Source: Streptomyces sp. DH-12
Lineage (GTDB): Bacteria > Actinomycetota > Actinomycetes > Streptomycetales > Streptomycetaceae
Reading direction: 5' to 3'
Length of the DNA stretch: 64,000 bases
NCBI RefSeq assembly: GCF_002899455.1
Contig: NZ_PPFB01000001.1
Coordinates: 7,014,501-7,078,500, forward strand
This document shows, piece after piece, positions 17,812-24,735 of this stretch (positions are counted from its first letter, which is position 1; every line of letters starts with the position of its first letter). Both the position numbers and the translations under genes were made by a program. Under the pieces are notes generated by a model, which saw only the letters and a program-made list of their open reading frames with translations, was not told where the DNA came from and searched no databases.

Positions 17812-18075
17812 GTGCGGCGTGCGGCCGCCCTCGGGGACGCGGCCGAACCGGATCAGCACCTGCGGGCAGCGGCGCCGCCGTGATCCGCCCGTCGCCGCCC
17901 GCAGATCCGTCCGTTCCATCGCCTGACGCAGCATCGAGGTGCGGCACCCCGTGCGAGGCCGCCGTGAGCAGCACGCGCTGCAGCGCCTGGCCGGCCCGCA
18001 GCCGGCCCTCCCGCCGGCCGCCCGACGCCGGCGGCGTCTCGCGCGAAGGCAGCACTCCCGGCCCGGGACCGTCGG
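17812..18075 (-). pseudogene. Decayed Acg-type nitroreductase C terminus
   Basis: Antisense to its neighbours. One frame reads VLPSRETPPA and, after about ten codons, LRAGQALQRVLLTAASHG. After a frameshift in the HGVPH region another frame reads TSMLRQAMERTDLRAATGG and then PQVLIRFGRVPEGGRTP. Together these follow the C-terminal domain of NAD(P)H nitroreductases of the mycobacterial Acg type, a family linked to hypoxia and dormancy regulons. The N-terminal two thirds are absent, with no stop or start in place. Recognition rests on the AGQALQRVLLTA and PQVLIRFG landmarks. Confidence 0.7.
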
Positions 18076-18229
18076 CCCTCCCTGCCAGGCCGGACGTCAC
18101 TGGCCGCCTGAGCAGCGCGGTGTTGTCATGGGTGGGGAAGACGGCGTGTACGGGTCGGCGCACCGCACGTGGTCCGCCCGGGCGGTCCGACCGCGGCCGC
18201 CCCCTCGCGATGCGGAGGAGACCGACGTC

Positions 18230-18874
18230 ATGCTGCACCGCCGCACGGTCGGAGACGTGATGACCGAGGAGGTCGTCACCCTCCGCCCCACCACACCCCT
18301 CCAGGAGACGGCCGCCCTGCTGGACGCGAACGACATCGTCGCGGCACCGGTCGTCGACGACGACGGCGCCCTCGTCGGCGTCGTGTCCGCGTCCGACGTG
18401 CTGCGGCACGAGACCGGCACCCCTGATCCGCAGGGACAGGACGGGACCGACGAGCACGCCTGGAGCAAGGCCCGGGCACGGACCGCGGGCGAGCTCATGA
18501 GCAGCCCCGTCTTCACCGCCCGCGCCGACTGGACGATCCCCCGGGCCGCGCGGGAGCTCCGCAGGCGGCACGTCAAGCAGCTGCCGGTGGTCGGTGACGA
18601 CGGACTCCTCACCGGCATCGTCACCCGCAGCGACCTGCTCGACGCCTTCATCCGCTCGGACGCCGAGATCCGCGGCGAGGTCGAGCAGGACGTCCTGGGG
18701 CGCATCCTCGGCCTGGACGAGGGCACCGTCGCCGTCGAGGTCCAGGACGGGGTCGTCACCCTCCGGGGACACGTCCCGGAACCGCGTCTCGTTGCGGTGA
18801 CCGTGGGCCTGTGCCAGGGCGTCGACGGTGTCGTCGCCGTGGACGCCCACCTCTTCGTCGGCCGGCCGGGCTAG
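18230..18874 (+). CDS. CBS-CBS-BON domain protein
   Basis: A 214-residue protein with two CBS motifs (about residues 8-60 and 85-140; GDVMTEEVVTLRP and GELMSSPVFTARAD) and a C-terminal BON domain (about 150-205, GVVTLRGHVPEP). CBS pairs bind adenine nucleotides and sense energy state; BON domains are often membrane- or lipid-associated. No enzymatic domain is attached. Similar proteins occur in streptomycete stress and dormancy gene sets, in keeping with the PPOX, nitroreductase and flavodoxin remains around it. Start at 18230 follows GGAGG at good spacing. Confidence 0.88.
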   Translation: MLHRRTVGDVMTEEVVTLRPTTPLQETAALLDANDIVAAPVVDDDGALVGVVSASDVLRHETGTPDPQGQDGTDEHAWSKARARTAGELMSSPVFTARADWTIPRAARELRRRHVKQLPVVGDDGLLTGIVTRSDLLDAFIRSDAEIRGEVEQDVLGRILGLDEGTVAVEVQDGVVTLRGHVPEPRLVAVTVGLCQGVDGVVAVDAHLFVGRPG

Positions 18875-18937
18875 CCTCGCGCTTTCATGAGGCGGACTGA
18901 CCGGCAGCTGGTCAGCACAGCGGAAAACCCCGCCCGA

Positions 18938-19127
18938 GCTGCCGAACGCACCCTCGAAGCCGCGGAGAAGGACGCGTTGACCTGCGAAGAAGCGGATCCT
19001 GAAGCGCAGGCTCCATGATCGCCGCCGCGTCTGTCCAACGGCCTGGACATCCCACGGCGCAGGCCTTCGGCTCCCGCCCCCCGGCTCCATGAACCGTCCG
19101 CGATCCGCGCGGCACGGGCATCCGCGG
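18938..19127 (+). repeat. Direct repeat copy 2: orphan pirin 3' end
   Basis: Begins with codons for ELPNAPSKPRRRTR and a stop, matching the pirin C terminus at 16576-16615, and stays similar for about 150 bp beyond. The rest of the pirin gene is missing upstream. It fills most of the gap between the CBS-BON gene and the gas-vesicle operon. Confidence 0.7.
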
Positions 19128-19218
19128 ACAGCCTCAGCCGACCCGGGTCCGGCGGCCGCCCGTCCCGCCGCGCCTGTGGCGGGGGTGTGAAGGGCGGGAG
19201 CGCGGTTAAACGTTTGCA

Positions 19219-19782
19219 ATGACCAGTTATCCCGAGAGGTTGACGCCGGGCGACGGCGGGCGCCCGTCCGGGGCTTCCCCGTACCCGGCCGCCGGTGGGC
19301 TGCCGGGAGGCGGCGTCGCTCCGATGCAGCCCCGGCGGGACGGCGACGGCAGCCTGGCGCACGTGGTCGAGACCCTGCTGGACAAGGGGCTCGTGCTCAA
19401 TGCCGACATCATGGTGTCGGTGGCCGGGGTCGAACTGCTGGGGATCCGGCTGCGTGCGGCGCTGGCCTCGTTCGAGACCGCCGCCCGTTACGGTCTGGAG
19501 TTCCCCTCCGGCACGGACACGGAGACCGCCGCGTGGCGGCAGACCCGCGAGGAGAAGGAGACCTGCCCGGCCTGCGGCAAGCGTGCCCCCGTCGAGCAGT
19601 TGCTGAACGAGTGGTGCCCTTGGTGCGGCTGGCGCAGCGCCCAGGCCCGGATGGCGGAGGACACCGGACGGGCGCCGGAAGCCCTGACGGCCGGTGAGGA
19701 CCGTCCCGCCGCCGTCCACGGGGACGGGGCCGCCGAAGCCGGCACGCCCTCCTCCGCGGAGCCGGAGCGGCGTGATGGCTGA
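19219..19782 (+). CDS. Gas-vesicle-type protein (GvpA/GvpJ fold) with zinc ribbon
   Basis: A 187-residue protein. The GvpA-family domain (about residues 48-95) contains VVETLLDKGLVLNADIMVSV and GVELLGIRLRAALASFETA, the amphipathic helix-strand pattern of gas-vesicle shell and minor proteins. A CPAC-(13)-CPWC zinc ribbon (Cys116, 119, 133, 136) and an acidic, alanine-rich tail follow. GvpJ proteins I know lack the ribbon. The start is uncertain: ATG 19219 has no ribosome-binding site, only an AAACGTTT palindrome just upstream, while an in-frame ATG at 19324 has GGGAGG 13 bases before it. First gene of a four-gene operon. Confidence 0.82.
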   Translation: MTSYPERLTPGDGGRPSGASPYPAAGGLPGGGVAPMQPRRDGDGSLAHVVETLLDKGLVLNADIMVSVAGVELLGIRLRAALASFETAARYGLEFPSGTDTETAAWRQTREEKETCPACGKRAPVEQLLNEWCPWCGWRSAQARMAEDTGRAPEALTAGEDRPAAVHGDGAAEAGTPSSAEPERRDG

Positions 19783-20704
19783 CCGGCCTCCGATGCGGCC
19801 CACCCGGGATCCGCGGGTGACCCTGGACGACCTGGTGGAGGTCCTGCTGAACAAGGGCGCGGTCCTGCACCTGGACCTCATCGTCGCAGTGGCCGACATC
19901 CCGCTGATCGGCGTCTCGATCCGGGCCGCCGTCGCGGGAATGGAGACGATGCTCGAGTACGGCATGATGCGCCACTGGGACGAGGCCACCCGCGCCTGGG
20001 CCGAGCGGTCCGTCACGCGCCGTGCCCTCGAACTGCGGGAGGGCGAGGGCGTCATCCGCACGATGAGCGGCGGCCACCTGCTGACGGGGGACGTCTACAA
20101 GGGGTGGCGGCCCGGCACCGTCCACCTCACCGATCAGCGTCTCGTCGTCCTGCGCGACGAACCGCGCGAGATCCTCTGGCAGACGGAGCTGACGGCGGTG
20201 CGCGCCGTGCGACTGGTGCCGGAGCGGACCGTCGGCGGCGAGGAACGTCTGCGCGTGGAGGTCACGTCGGCCGACGGCGGGCGGGAACTGCTCTCCGCCC
20301 GGGAGCCCGAGGAACTGCACGACCTGCTCACCCGGGCCTGCGCCGGACGCCTGGCGCCCGCCCTCCCGCGCGGACCCGTCCCGGACGAGGAGCCCCCGCT
20401 CGCCCAGGGGCACCTGTGGTTCTGGGAACCGCGCCGGGCGGGCCCGTTGTGGCGCGGTGGACAGGCACGGCTGACCGCCGACCGGCTGGTCTGGAAGTCG
20501 CCCGTGGACTCCGGACCGGCGCTGGTGCTGTCCACGGCCGACATCACCGGGGTACGACGGCTGCCCGGGTACGGTCCCGCCGGCGAGGGCAGCGTCCTGG
20601 CGGTCGACACCGCCGCGGACGGCGAGGTGCGGCTCGCGGCGGACGATCCGGACGCCTGGGAACAGCGGCTGAACGCCGCCTCGCCCATGGCGGCCGTCGG
20701 ATGA
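19775..20704 (+). CDS. Gas-vesicle-type protein fused to two PH-like domains
   Basis: A 309-residue protein starting inside the previous gene (8-base overlap). Residues about 12-65 form a GvpA-family domain: LVEVLLNKGAVLHLDLIVAV, then ADIPLIGVSIRAAVAG. The rest looks like two bacterial PH/GRAM-type barrels: about 85-190 (LTDQRLVVLRDEPREILW) and about 210-300 (LTADRLVWKSPV). The length is about three to four times that of an ordinary GvpA-fold protein. The barrels could bind membrane or partner proteins and tether a gas-vesicle-like assembly, which is inference. No transmembrane segment is seen. Confidence 0.75.
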   Translation: MADRPPMRPTRDPRVTLDDLVEVLLNKGAVLHLDLIVAVADIPLIGVSIRAAVAGMETMLEYGMMRHWDEATRAWAERSVTRRALELREGEGVIRTMSGGHLLTGDVYKGWRPGTVHLTDQRLVVLRDEPREILWQTELTAVRAVRLVPERTVGGEERLRVEVTSADGGRELLSAREPEELHDLLTRACAGRLAPALPRGPVPDEEPPLAQGHLWFWEPRRAGPLWRGGQARLTADRLVWKSPVDSGPALVLSTADITGVRRLPGYGPAGEGSVLAVDTAADGEVRLAADDPDAWEQRLNAASPMAAVG

Positions 20705-20741
20705 CGAACTCGGCACAGCACAGGAAGGGTGGGAAGACGGC

Positions 20742-21056
20742 ATGCCGTTGACCGTCGACGAGAAAAGCCTGAAACACGGGGTGCTCTCCCTCGTGGTCAC
20801 CTTGGTGGAGGTCATCCAGGAGGCGCTGGACCGGCAGGCACTGCGCCGCATCGAAGGCGGCGACCTGAACCCCGAGGAGGCCGAGCGGCTGGCGGACGCC
20901 CTGCTGGAACTGGACGAGGCGATGGAACAGATCAAGGAGGACCACGGCATCGTCTCCTCGGTGGCCGACCTGCACCGCGGTCTGGACGAGGTGGTCGACG
21001 ACGTCGTGGACAAACTGATCAACCCCCGGCGCTGGGCGGAGGAGGCACAGGGATGA
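20742..21056 (+). CDS. gvpK: Gas vesicle protein GvpK
   Basis: A 104-residue GvpK-family protein: SLVVTLVEVIQEALDRQAL, then GGDLNPEEAERLADALLEL, with a predicted helical body. GvpK is an accessory protein needed for gas-vesicle formation. Its ATG overlaps no gene, but its stop codon shares ATGA with the GvpF/L start. Full family length, no damage visible. Confidence 0.9.
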   Translation: MPLTVDEKSLKHGVLSLVVTLVEVIQEALDRQALRRIEGGDLNPEEAERLADALLELDEAMEQIKEDHGIVSSVADLHRGLDEVVDDVVDKLINPRRWAEEAQG

Positions 21057-21925
21057 CCGACGGGACCGCCCTGTACGTGTACGCGCTCGTCCCCGACCGG
21101 CCGGGCGCCGCCGACGGCGTCACCGGCCTCGACGGCCGCCCCTTGCGACTGGTCGGCGCCGCGGGCACCGGCGTCGCCGCGCTGGTGCACGATGCCGAGC
21201 CGGCGCCCTTCCAGGGCGGTGACGAGCAGGTGCGCCGCTGGGTGGCGGAGCAGAGCCGCGCGGTCACCACCGTCTGGGAACGAACCGGCAGCGTCCTGCC
21301 GATGACGTTCAACGTCCTGGTCGCCGGCGAGCCGCCGTCCGAGGACCGTCCCGGCGCCGGACGCGGCGCCGAACAGCGGCTGACGGACTGGATCACCGAC
21401 CAGGAACCCCACCTCACCGGCCGGCTCGAGGAACTGGCCGGCCGGTGCGAACTGCGCGTGGAGATCACCCTGGAACGCCAGGCCGCCGCGGCCGGCGACC
21501 CGGTGCCGGGGACCCGTGGGGCGGAACCCGGCGGACGCTCGCCGGGGATGCTCAGACTGCTGGCCAAACAACGCGAGCAGCAGGCCCGGAACGCGGCCGG
21601 GGAACTCGCCGACACGCTGCACGCCCGGATCCGGCGCCGTCTGCTGTCGGTCGCGGAGGACTTCCGGGACCGCGGCCCCGCCCACCGGGCGGCCGACGAG
21701 ACACACGTCCTGTCCGCCGCGCTGCTCGTCCGGCACGAGGACATCGACGCCGTCGGCACCGTACTGAGCGAGACACAGGCCGCTCAGCCCGCCTGCCGCA
21801 TCCGCTTCCTCGGGCCCTGGCCGCCGTACTCCTTCACCGAGGCCGAACACCGCCCGCGCGACGGCGAGATGCCCTCGCTGCGTCCGGACGCCCCTTCCAC
21901 GCCGGCGCCGGGCGGCCGGCCGTGA
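21053..21925 (+). CDS. Gas vesicle protein GvpF/GvpL family
   Basis: A 290-residue GvpF/L-family protein: ALYVYALVPDRPGAADGV at the N terminus and RIRFLGPWPPYSF near the C terminus are diagnostic. GvpF and GvpL are accessory assembly proteins, one of which caps or nucleates the shell by binding GvpA. Which of the two this is cannot be told. It is coupled to gvpK by an ATGA overlap and ends the operon. No gvpA encoding only a shell protein, and no gvpN, gvpO or gvpG, lies in the window. Confidence 0.88.
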   Translation: MTDGTALYVYALVPDRPGAADGVTGLDGRPLRLVGAAGTGVAALVHDAEPAPFQGGDEQVRRWVAEQSRAVTTVWERTGSVLPMTFNVLVAGEPPSEDRPGAGRGAEQRLTDWITDQEPHLTGRLEELAGRCELRVEITLERQAAAAGDPVPGTRGAEPGGRSPGMLRLLAKQREQQARNAAGELADTLHARIRRRLLSVAEDFRDRGPAHRAADETHVLSAALLVRHEDIDAVGTVLSETQAAQPACRIRFLGPWPPYSFTEAEHRPRDGEMPSLRPDAPSTPAPGGRP

Positions 21926-22440
21926 CCGTTCCGTGACGCACCGGCGCCCGTTCGGCGCGGAGGCTCGCCCCTGCACCACGGTCTCGCCCGGCTCCGGGCC
22001 GAAGGCGGTGAGCGATCCGCGGGCCGGGCCGGTCCGCCGTGGCCGGTGTCCCTCGCCGTTCGTCGGAGGGAGTTCGGCGGGAGTCCGGCGGGAGTTCGGC
22101 GGGCGTGCCCCGGCGGTCGTCTCGGCGCGCTTCGACAGCAGCCACGCCCGGGCGCTCCTGACCGGCGTCCCGCACCGCCGTGCTGATCACCCCGCACGAC
22201 CGCCGCGCCCTGCCCTCAGCCCGGCGCAGGACCGGCCGGGTCACGTGCAGAACCCCGTACGGCCGGGACGCGGTCCCGGGCGCCCCGGCCCCCCTCGGGC
22301 GCTCACCGGGCCGTCCGCCGGGGTGACCCGGGCCGTTCTCCCGGCACGGACAGGACCCATGGCCCTCACCTCCGGCCCCCCGCCCGCCTCAGAATCGACG
22401 GACGCAGTACCGCTGCACCAGGCGAAGGACGGGCCGGCCC
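21926..22440. other. Intergenic stretch without supported gene
   Basis: No open frame here has a recognisable product. It contains the triple 11-bp repeat described separately and the leader of the PPOX copy 2 gene. Confidence 0.5.
22068..22100. repeat. Three tandem 11-bp units
   Basis: GGGAGTTCGGC, GGGAGTCCGGC, GGGAGTTCGGC follow each other directly with one mismatch in the middle unit. Confidence 0.8.
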
Positions 22441-22881
22441 ATGAACCCCGACGACGGTTTCCGCGCACTCCCGCGGCAGGAGTGCCTGCGGCTGCTGGCC
22501 AAGGCGCCCCTCGGCCGCATCGTCTACACACGCCGGGCCCTGCCCGCCGTGCTGCCGGTCAACTTCGGCCTCGACACCGACGACGCCGTCCTGCTGCGCA
22601 CCGCCGCGGGCTCGGACCTGGTCCGCGCGATCGACGGCGCGGTCGTCGCCTTCGAGGCGGACGAGGTCGACGCCGCCCGGCGGTCCGGCTGGAGCGTGGT
22701 GGTCACGGGCGCGGCCACGGTGGTGACCGACCCCGCCGAGCACCGACGCCTGTCCCGCACCGGCCCGGTCTCCTGGGTGCCCGCCCCGCAGGAGGTCTTC
22801 GTCCGCATCGAACCCGAGCTGATCACGGGCCGCGAACTCGTCGGCGGCCGCACCCCGTACGGCGTGGACCTCACCGCCTGA
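22441..22881 (+). CDS. PPOX-fold (pyridoxamine 5'-phosphate oxidase-like) protein, copy 2
   Basis: A 146-residue paralogue of the protein at 17379, alignable throughout: LPRQECLRLLAKAPLGRIVY, ALPAVLPVNFGLDT, VVAFEADEVDAARRSGWS, then GRELVGGR near the end. Presumed flavin- or F420-dependent split-barrel reductase of unknown substrate. The two copies flank the CBS-BON gene, repeat copy 2 and the gas-vesicle operon, so an older duplication of the neighbourhood is likely. Start ATG follows a GAAGGACGGG leader, and a short hairpin follows its stop. Confidence 0.87.
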   Translation: MNPDDGFRALPRQECLRLLAKAPLGRIVYTRRALPAVLPVNFGLDTDDAVLLRTAAGSDLVRAIDGAVVAFEADEVDAARRSGWSVVVTGAATVVTDPAEHRRLSRTGPVSWVPAPQEVFVRIEPELITGRELVGGRTPYGVDLTA

Positions 22882-22882
22882 A

Positions 22883-22905
22883 CCGCCCCCGCCGCAGGGG
22901 GGCGG
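22883..22905 (+). terminator. Hairpin after PPOX copy 2
   Basis: CCGCCCCC and GGGGGCGG pair across a 7-nt loop directly after the stop codon. Confidence 0.5.
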
Positions 22906-22958
22906 GGCACCACGCGGTGCCGGAGACACCCCCGACCAGCGTCCGGAAGGGCATCAGT

Positions 22959-23521
22959 TCAGAAGCGGGTCAGGACCAGCAGCGGAATCACCCCGCACCA
23001 GCCGGCGAGCACCAGCCGGTGCGTGTCCCGGACGACCGTCAGCACGCTCCGGGGAGTCCTGACGGCTCCCTGTTCCATGCGGTCCGGGTGCACGTACCGG
23101 AAGAGCGCGACGGTGACGGCCCAGACGGCCGCGCAGTACGCAGATCGTGTTCAGCTCGTGGAGCGACCGCCCCACCGGCCAGTGCACGAACACGACTCCC
23201 GCCGCCGCCCCGGCGTCCGGCGCGAGCCACAGCCGCCGGCGCGCCCCGGAGAGCGCCGAGGAGCACGCCGGGGAAGCCGAACAGGCTGCCCTGCGGGCTG
23301 GACATGACACTGCCGCGGCTCACGACGGGGCTGATGTCGCGGGACGGCTGGTGGGCGGGGTTACGCAGCAGCCGCCAGTCGTCGACCGTGAGCCGGAAGG
23401 AGGCGTGCCAGCCGATGGTCCCGGCGAGGACCATCACCCGGCCCGTGCGCCGGCACGCGCTCCCCGCGGGCCGGCGGTCGGTGGTCGCGTCGTCGGGCGC
23501 GAGCGCGGGTTCCCGGCTCAC
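22959..23521 (-). pseudogene. Decayed vitamin K epoxide reductase (VKOR) family gene
   Basis: The first frame reads GTIGWHASFRLTVDDWRLL, then QPSRDISPVVSRGSVMSSPQ and LFGFPG, the VKOR N-terminal half. At the two positions where the family has cysteine (PSC and VSCGSVMSS) arginine is found. After an indel, another frame gives LWLAPDAGAAAGVVFVHWPV. The frame then breaks again inside the expected CxxC, where ATCTGC-GTAC-TGC appears two bases short. The last frame reads AYCAAVWAVTVALFRYV and ends LLVLTRF. All four catalytic cysteines are lost or disrupted, so quinone and disulfide chemistry is impossible. GTG at 23521 is a plausible original start. Confidence 0.78.
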
Positions 23522-23598
23522 GGGGCTCGTCGTGCGGCGGAGGGGGACGCGGGCCGGCCCGCGGGCCTCGCGGCCGGGCCCGACGCGACGCGCCGCCG

Positions 23599-23880
23599 GA
23601 GGAACACGGCCTGTTCCCCGCCCTGGCCGAGGGGCTCCCCGACCGGATCGCTGCCCTGGAGGCCGAGCACCGGCGCACCGGGTCGGCACCGGCCGAGGCC
23701 GCCGACGGCACGGCGCCCGCCGACCCGGCCTGGCCCGGCCGGCTGATGGCGGCGACGGCAGTGCTGCGCGACCACATCCTGAAGGAACAGGACGGTGTGT
23801 TCCCGACGACGTCGTCGGGGCGCGTACCGCGTCGTGACCGAACCGTTCGCTCGGCCTGTCACCGGGCCCGACCCGCGTGA
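23599..23880 (+). pseudogene. Hemerythrin-domain gene remnant
   Basis: An uninterrupted frame reads EEHGLFPALAEGLPDRIAAL, then EAEHRRTGSA, and later LRDHILKEQDGVFP, the C-terminal helices of a hemerythrin-like domain with its iron-ligand EEHGLFP, EH and HILKEQD motifs. The N-terminal helix with the first ligands is absent and there is no start codon in place. Sequence after FPTTSSG no longer matches, so the C terminus is also altered. Such proteins bind oxygen or iron and are common in hypoxia-linked gene sets. Confidence 0.65.
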
Positions 23881-23892
23881 GATCATCCGTCC

Positions 23893-24180
23893 ATGAGCAG
23901 TGATCCCGAAGTGAGTGCTCTGGCCGTCAACGTCACGATCCCGCAGGCGCTTCGCTGGACCGACACGCGGCGTGGCCAGGAGTTCCAGCTGACCACACTC
24001 AACGTCCGGCTCCTCCCGGACGGTCACCTCGCGGTGAAGGCCTATGGCCGACCGGTCGGCGGTGGTCGGGGCGCGTACGTCTCGTTCCCGGTCCCCGACG
24101 AGCCGGCCCTGGCGGCTCTGGTCGCCGACGCGGCCAGTCGCGCCGCGACGTTGTGGGCCGCCCACCGCGGTCTCGGCTGA
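23893..24180 (+). CDS. Small conserved hypothetical protein
   Basis: A 95-residue soluble protein without a family I recognise. It begins MSSDPEVSALAVNVTIPQAL and looks like a compact alpha-beta protein (LNVRLLPDGHLAVKAYGRPV) with a C-terminal alanine-rich helix. Codon use is normal for the window and it is clearly different from the decayed sequence around it, which argues that it is expressed. It stands alone between the hemerythrin remnant and the response-regulator remnant. Confidence 0.65.
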   Translation: MSSDPEVSALAVNVTIPQALRWTDTRRGQEFQLTTLNVRLLPDGHLAVKAYGRPVGGGRGAYVSFPVPDEPALAALVADAASRAATLWAAHRGLG

Positions 24181-24393
24181 GCCCGCGCGTGACGCGGGCC
24201 GGCTTGTCAGCCATGACGCCGCCCTGAGCCCGGTCCGGAAGGACCGATGCAGCCCGTCGACGCCGGCGGTGCGGATGATGCACGTGCTGTACGACTCGGC
24301 CGGCTGGTACCGCCCCATGACGAAGAAGGGCAGTCGGATGCCGCCGCGTTCGACGACGGCGCAGGGGGTGGGGCTCCTCTGCCGGAAGGTCAC

Positions 24394-24450
24394 GCCGAAG
24401 CCGAAGCCGAAGCCGAGGGCGGTCAGCGGACGCGGACGCGGACGCGGACG
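24394..24450. repeat. Two adjacent hexanucleotide tandem arrays
   Basis: GCCGAA repeated about four times (24394-24417), then after eight bases GCGGAC repeated four times (24426-24449). They lie in DNA without a supported gene, between the small hypothetical gene and the response-regulator remnant. Confidence 0.8.
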
Positions 24451-24593
24451 TAGACGACGACGCGCGCCCCGTTCACGCGGGTCGTCGCCTGCTTCCGGAA
24501 GTGCTGCCGCAGGGTGCGGGTCTTGGCCCGCTCCCGCGGGTCGCCCGTCAGGTGGCTGCCCGCCCGGCCGTGGACCACGACGATCCGGTCGAA

Positions 24594-24735
24594 CCCCCGA
24601 CGAGGCCTACGACCCCAACTTGGTGGAGGTGCGCGTCAGTTCACTCCGCCGAAAGGTGGACGCCGCGTTCCGGCGGCAGTCCCTGCAGACCGTACGAGGC
24701 ACCGGTTGTCGATTGGTGGACGACCGTGAACGCGA
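24594..24735 (+). pseudogene. Truncated OmpR-type response regulator (DNA-binding end only)
   Basis: Codons read DEAYDPNLVEVRVSSLRRKV, then DAAFRRQSLQTVRGTGCRLV and DDRE, the recognition helix and wing of an OmpR/PhoB winged-helix domain. The receiver domain, the linker and the first half of the winged helix are absent, and upstream DNA shows no match in any frame. The usual Tyr of GTGYRL is Cys. The frame also has no stop where the gene should end and runs on past the start of the kinase gene. So the kinase's partner has been destroyed. Confidence 0.75.

Noticed and set aside
16576..19127. Insertion sequence as the source of the two repeat copies
   Set aside because: No transposase frame, terminal inverted repeats or target duplication seen around either copy.
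17198..19219. 673-codon minus-strand frame across PPOX copy 1 and the CBS-BON gene
   Set aside because: Only the short nitroreductase-like piece inside it resembles a protein; the rest is antisense shadow.
19409..21979. 856-codon minus-strand frame across the gas-vesicle operon
   Set aside because: Shadow of four well-supported plus-strand genes with recognisable domains.
22340..22375. Possible DevR/OsdR-type dormancy box (GGACCCATGGCCCT) before PPOX copy 2
   Set aside because: Only the CCATGG centre is symmetric and I cannot confirm the consensus; too weak to list as a site.
24247..24453. Small frame ending in repeated Arg-Thr
   Set aside because: The ending is produced by the hexamer array; composition is not protein-like.
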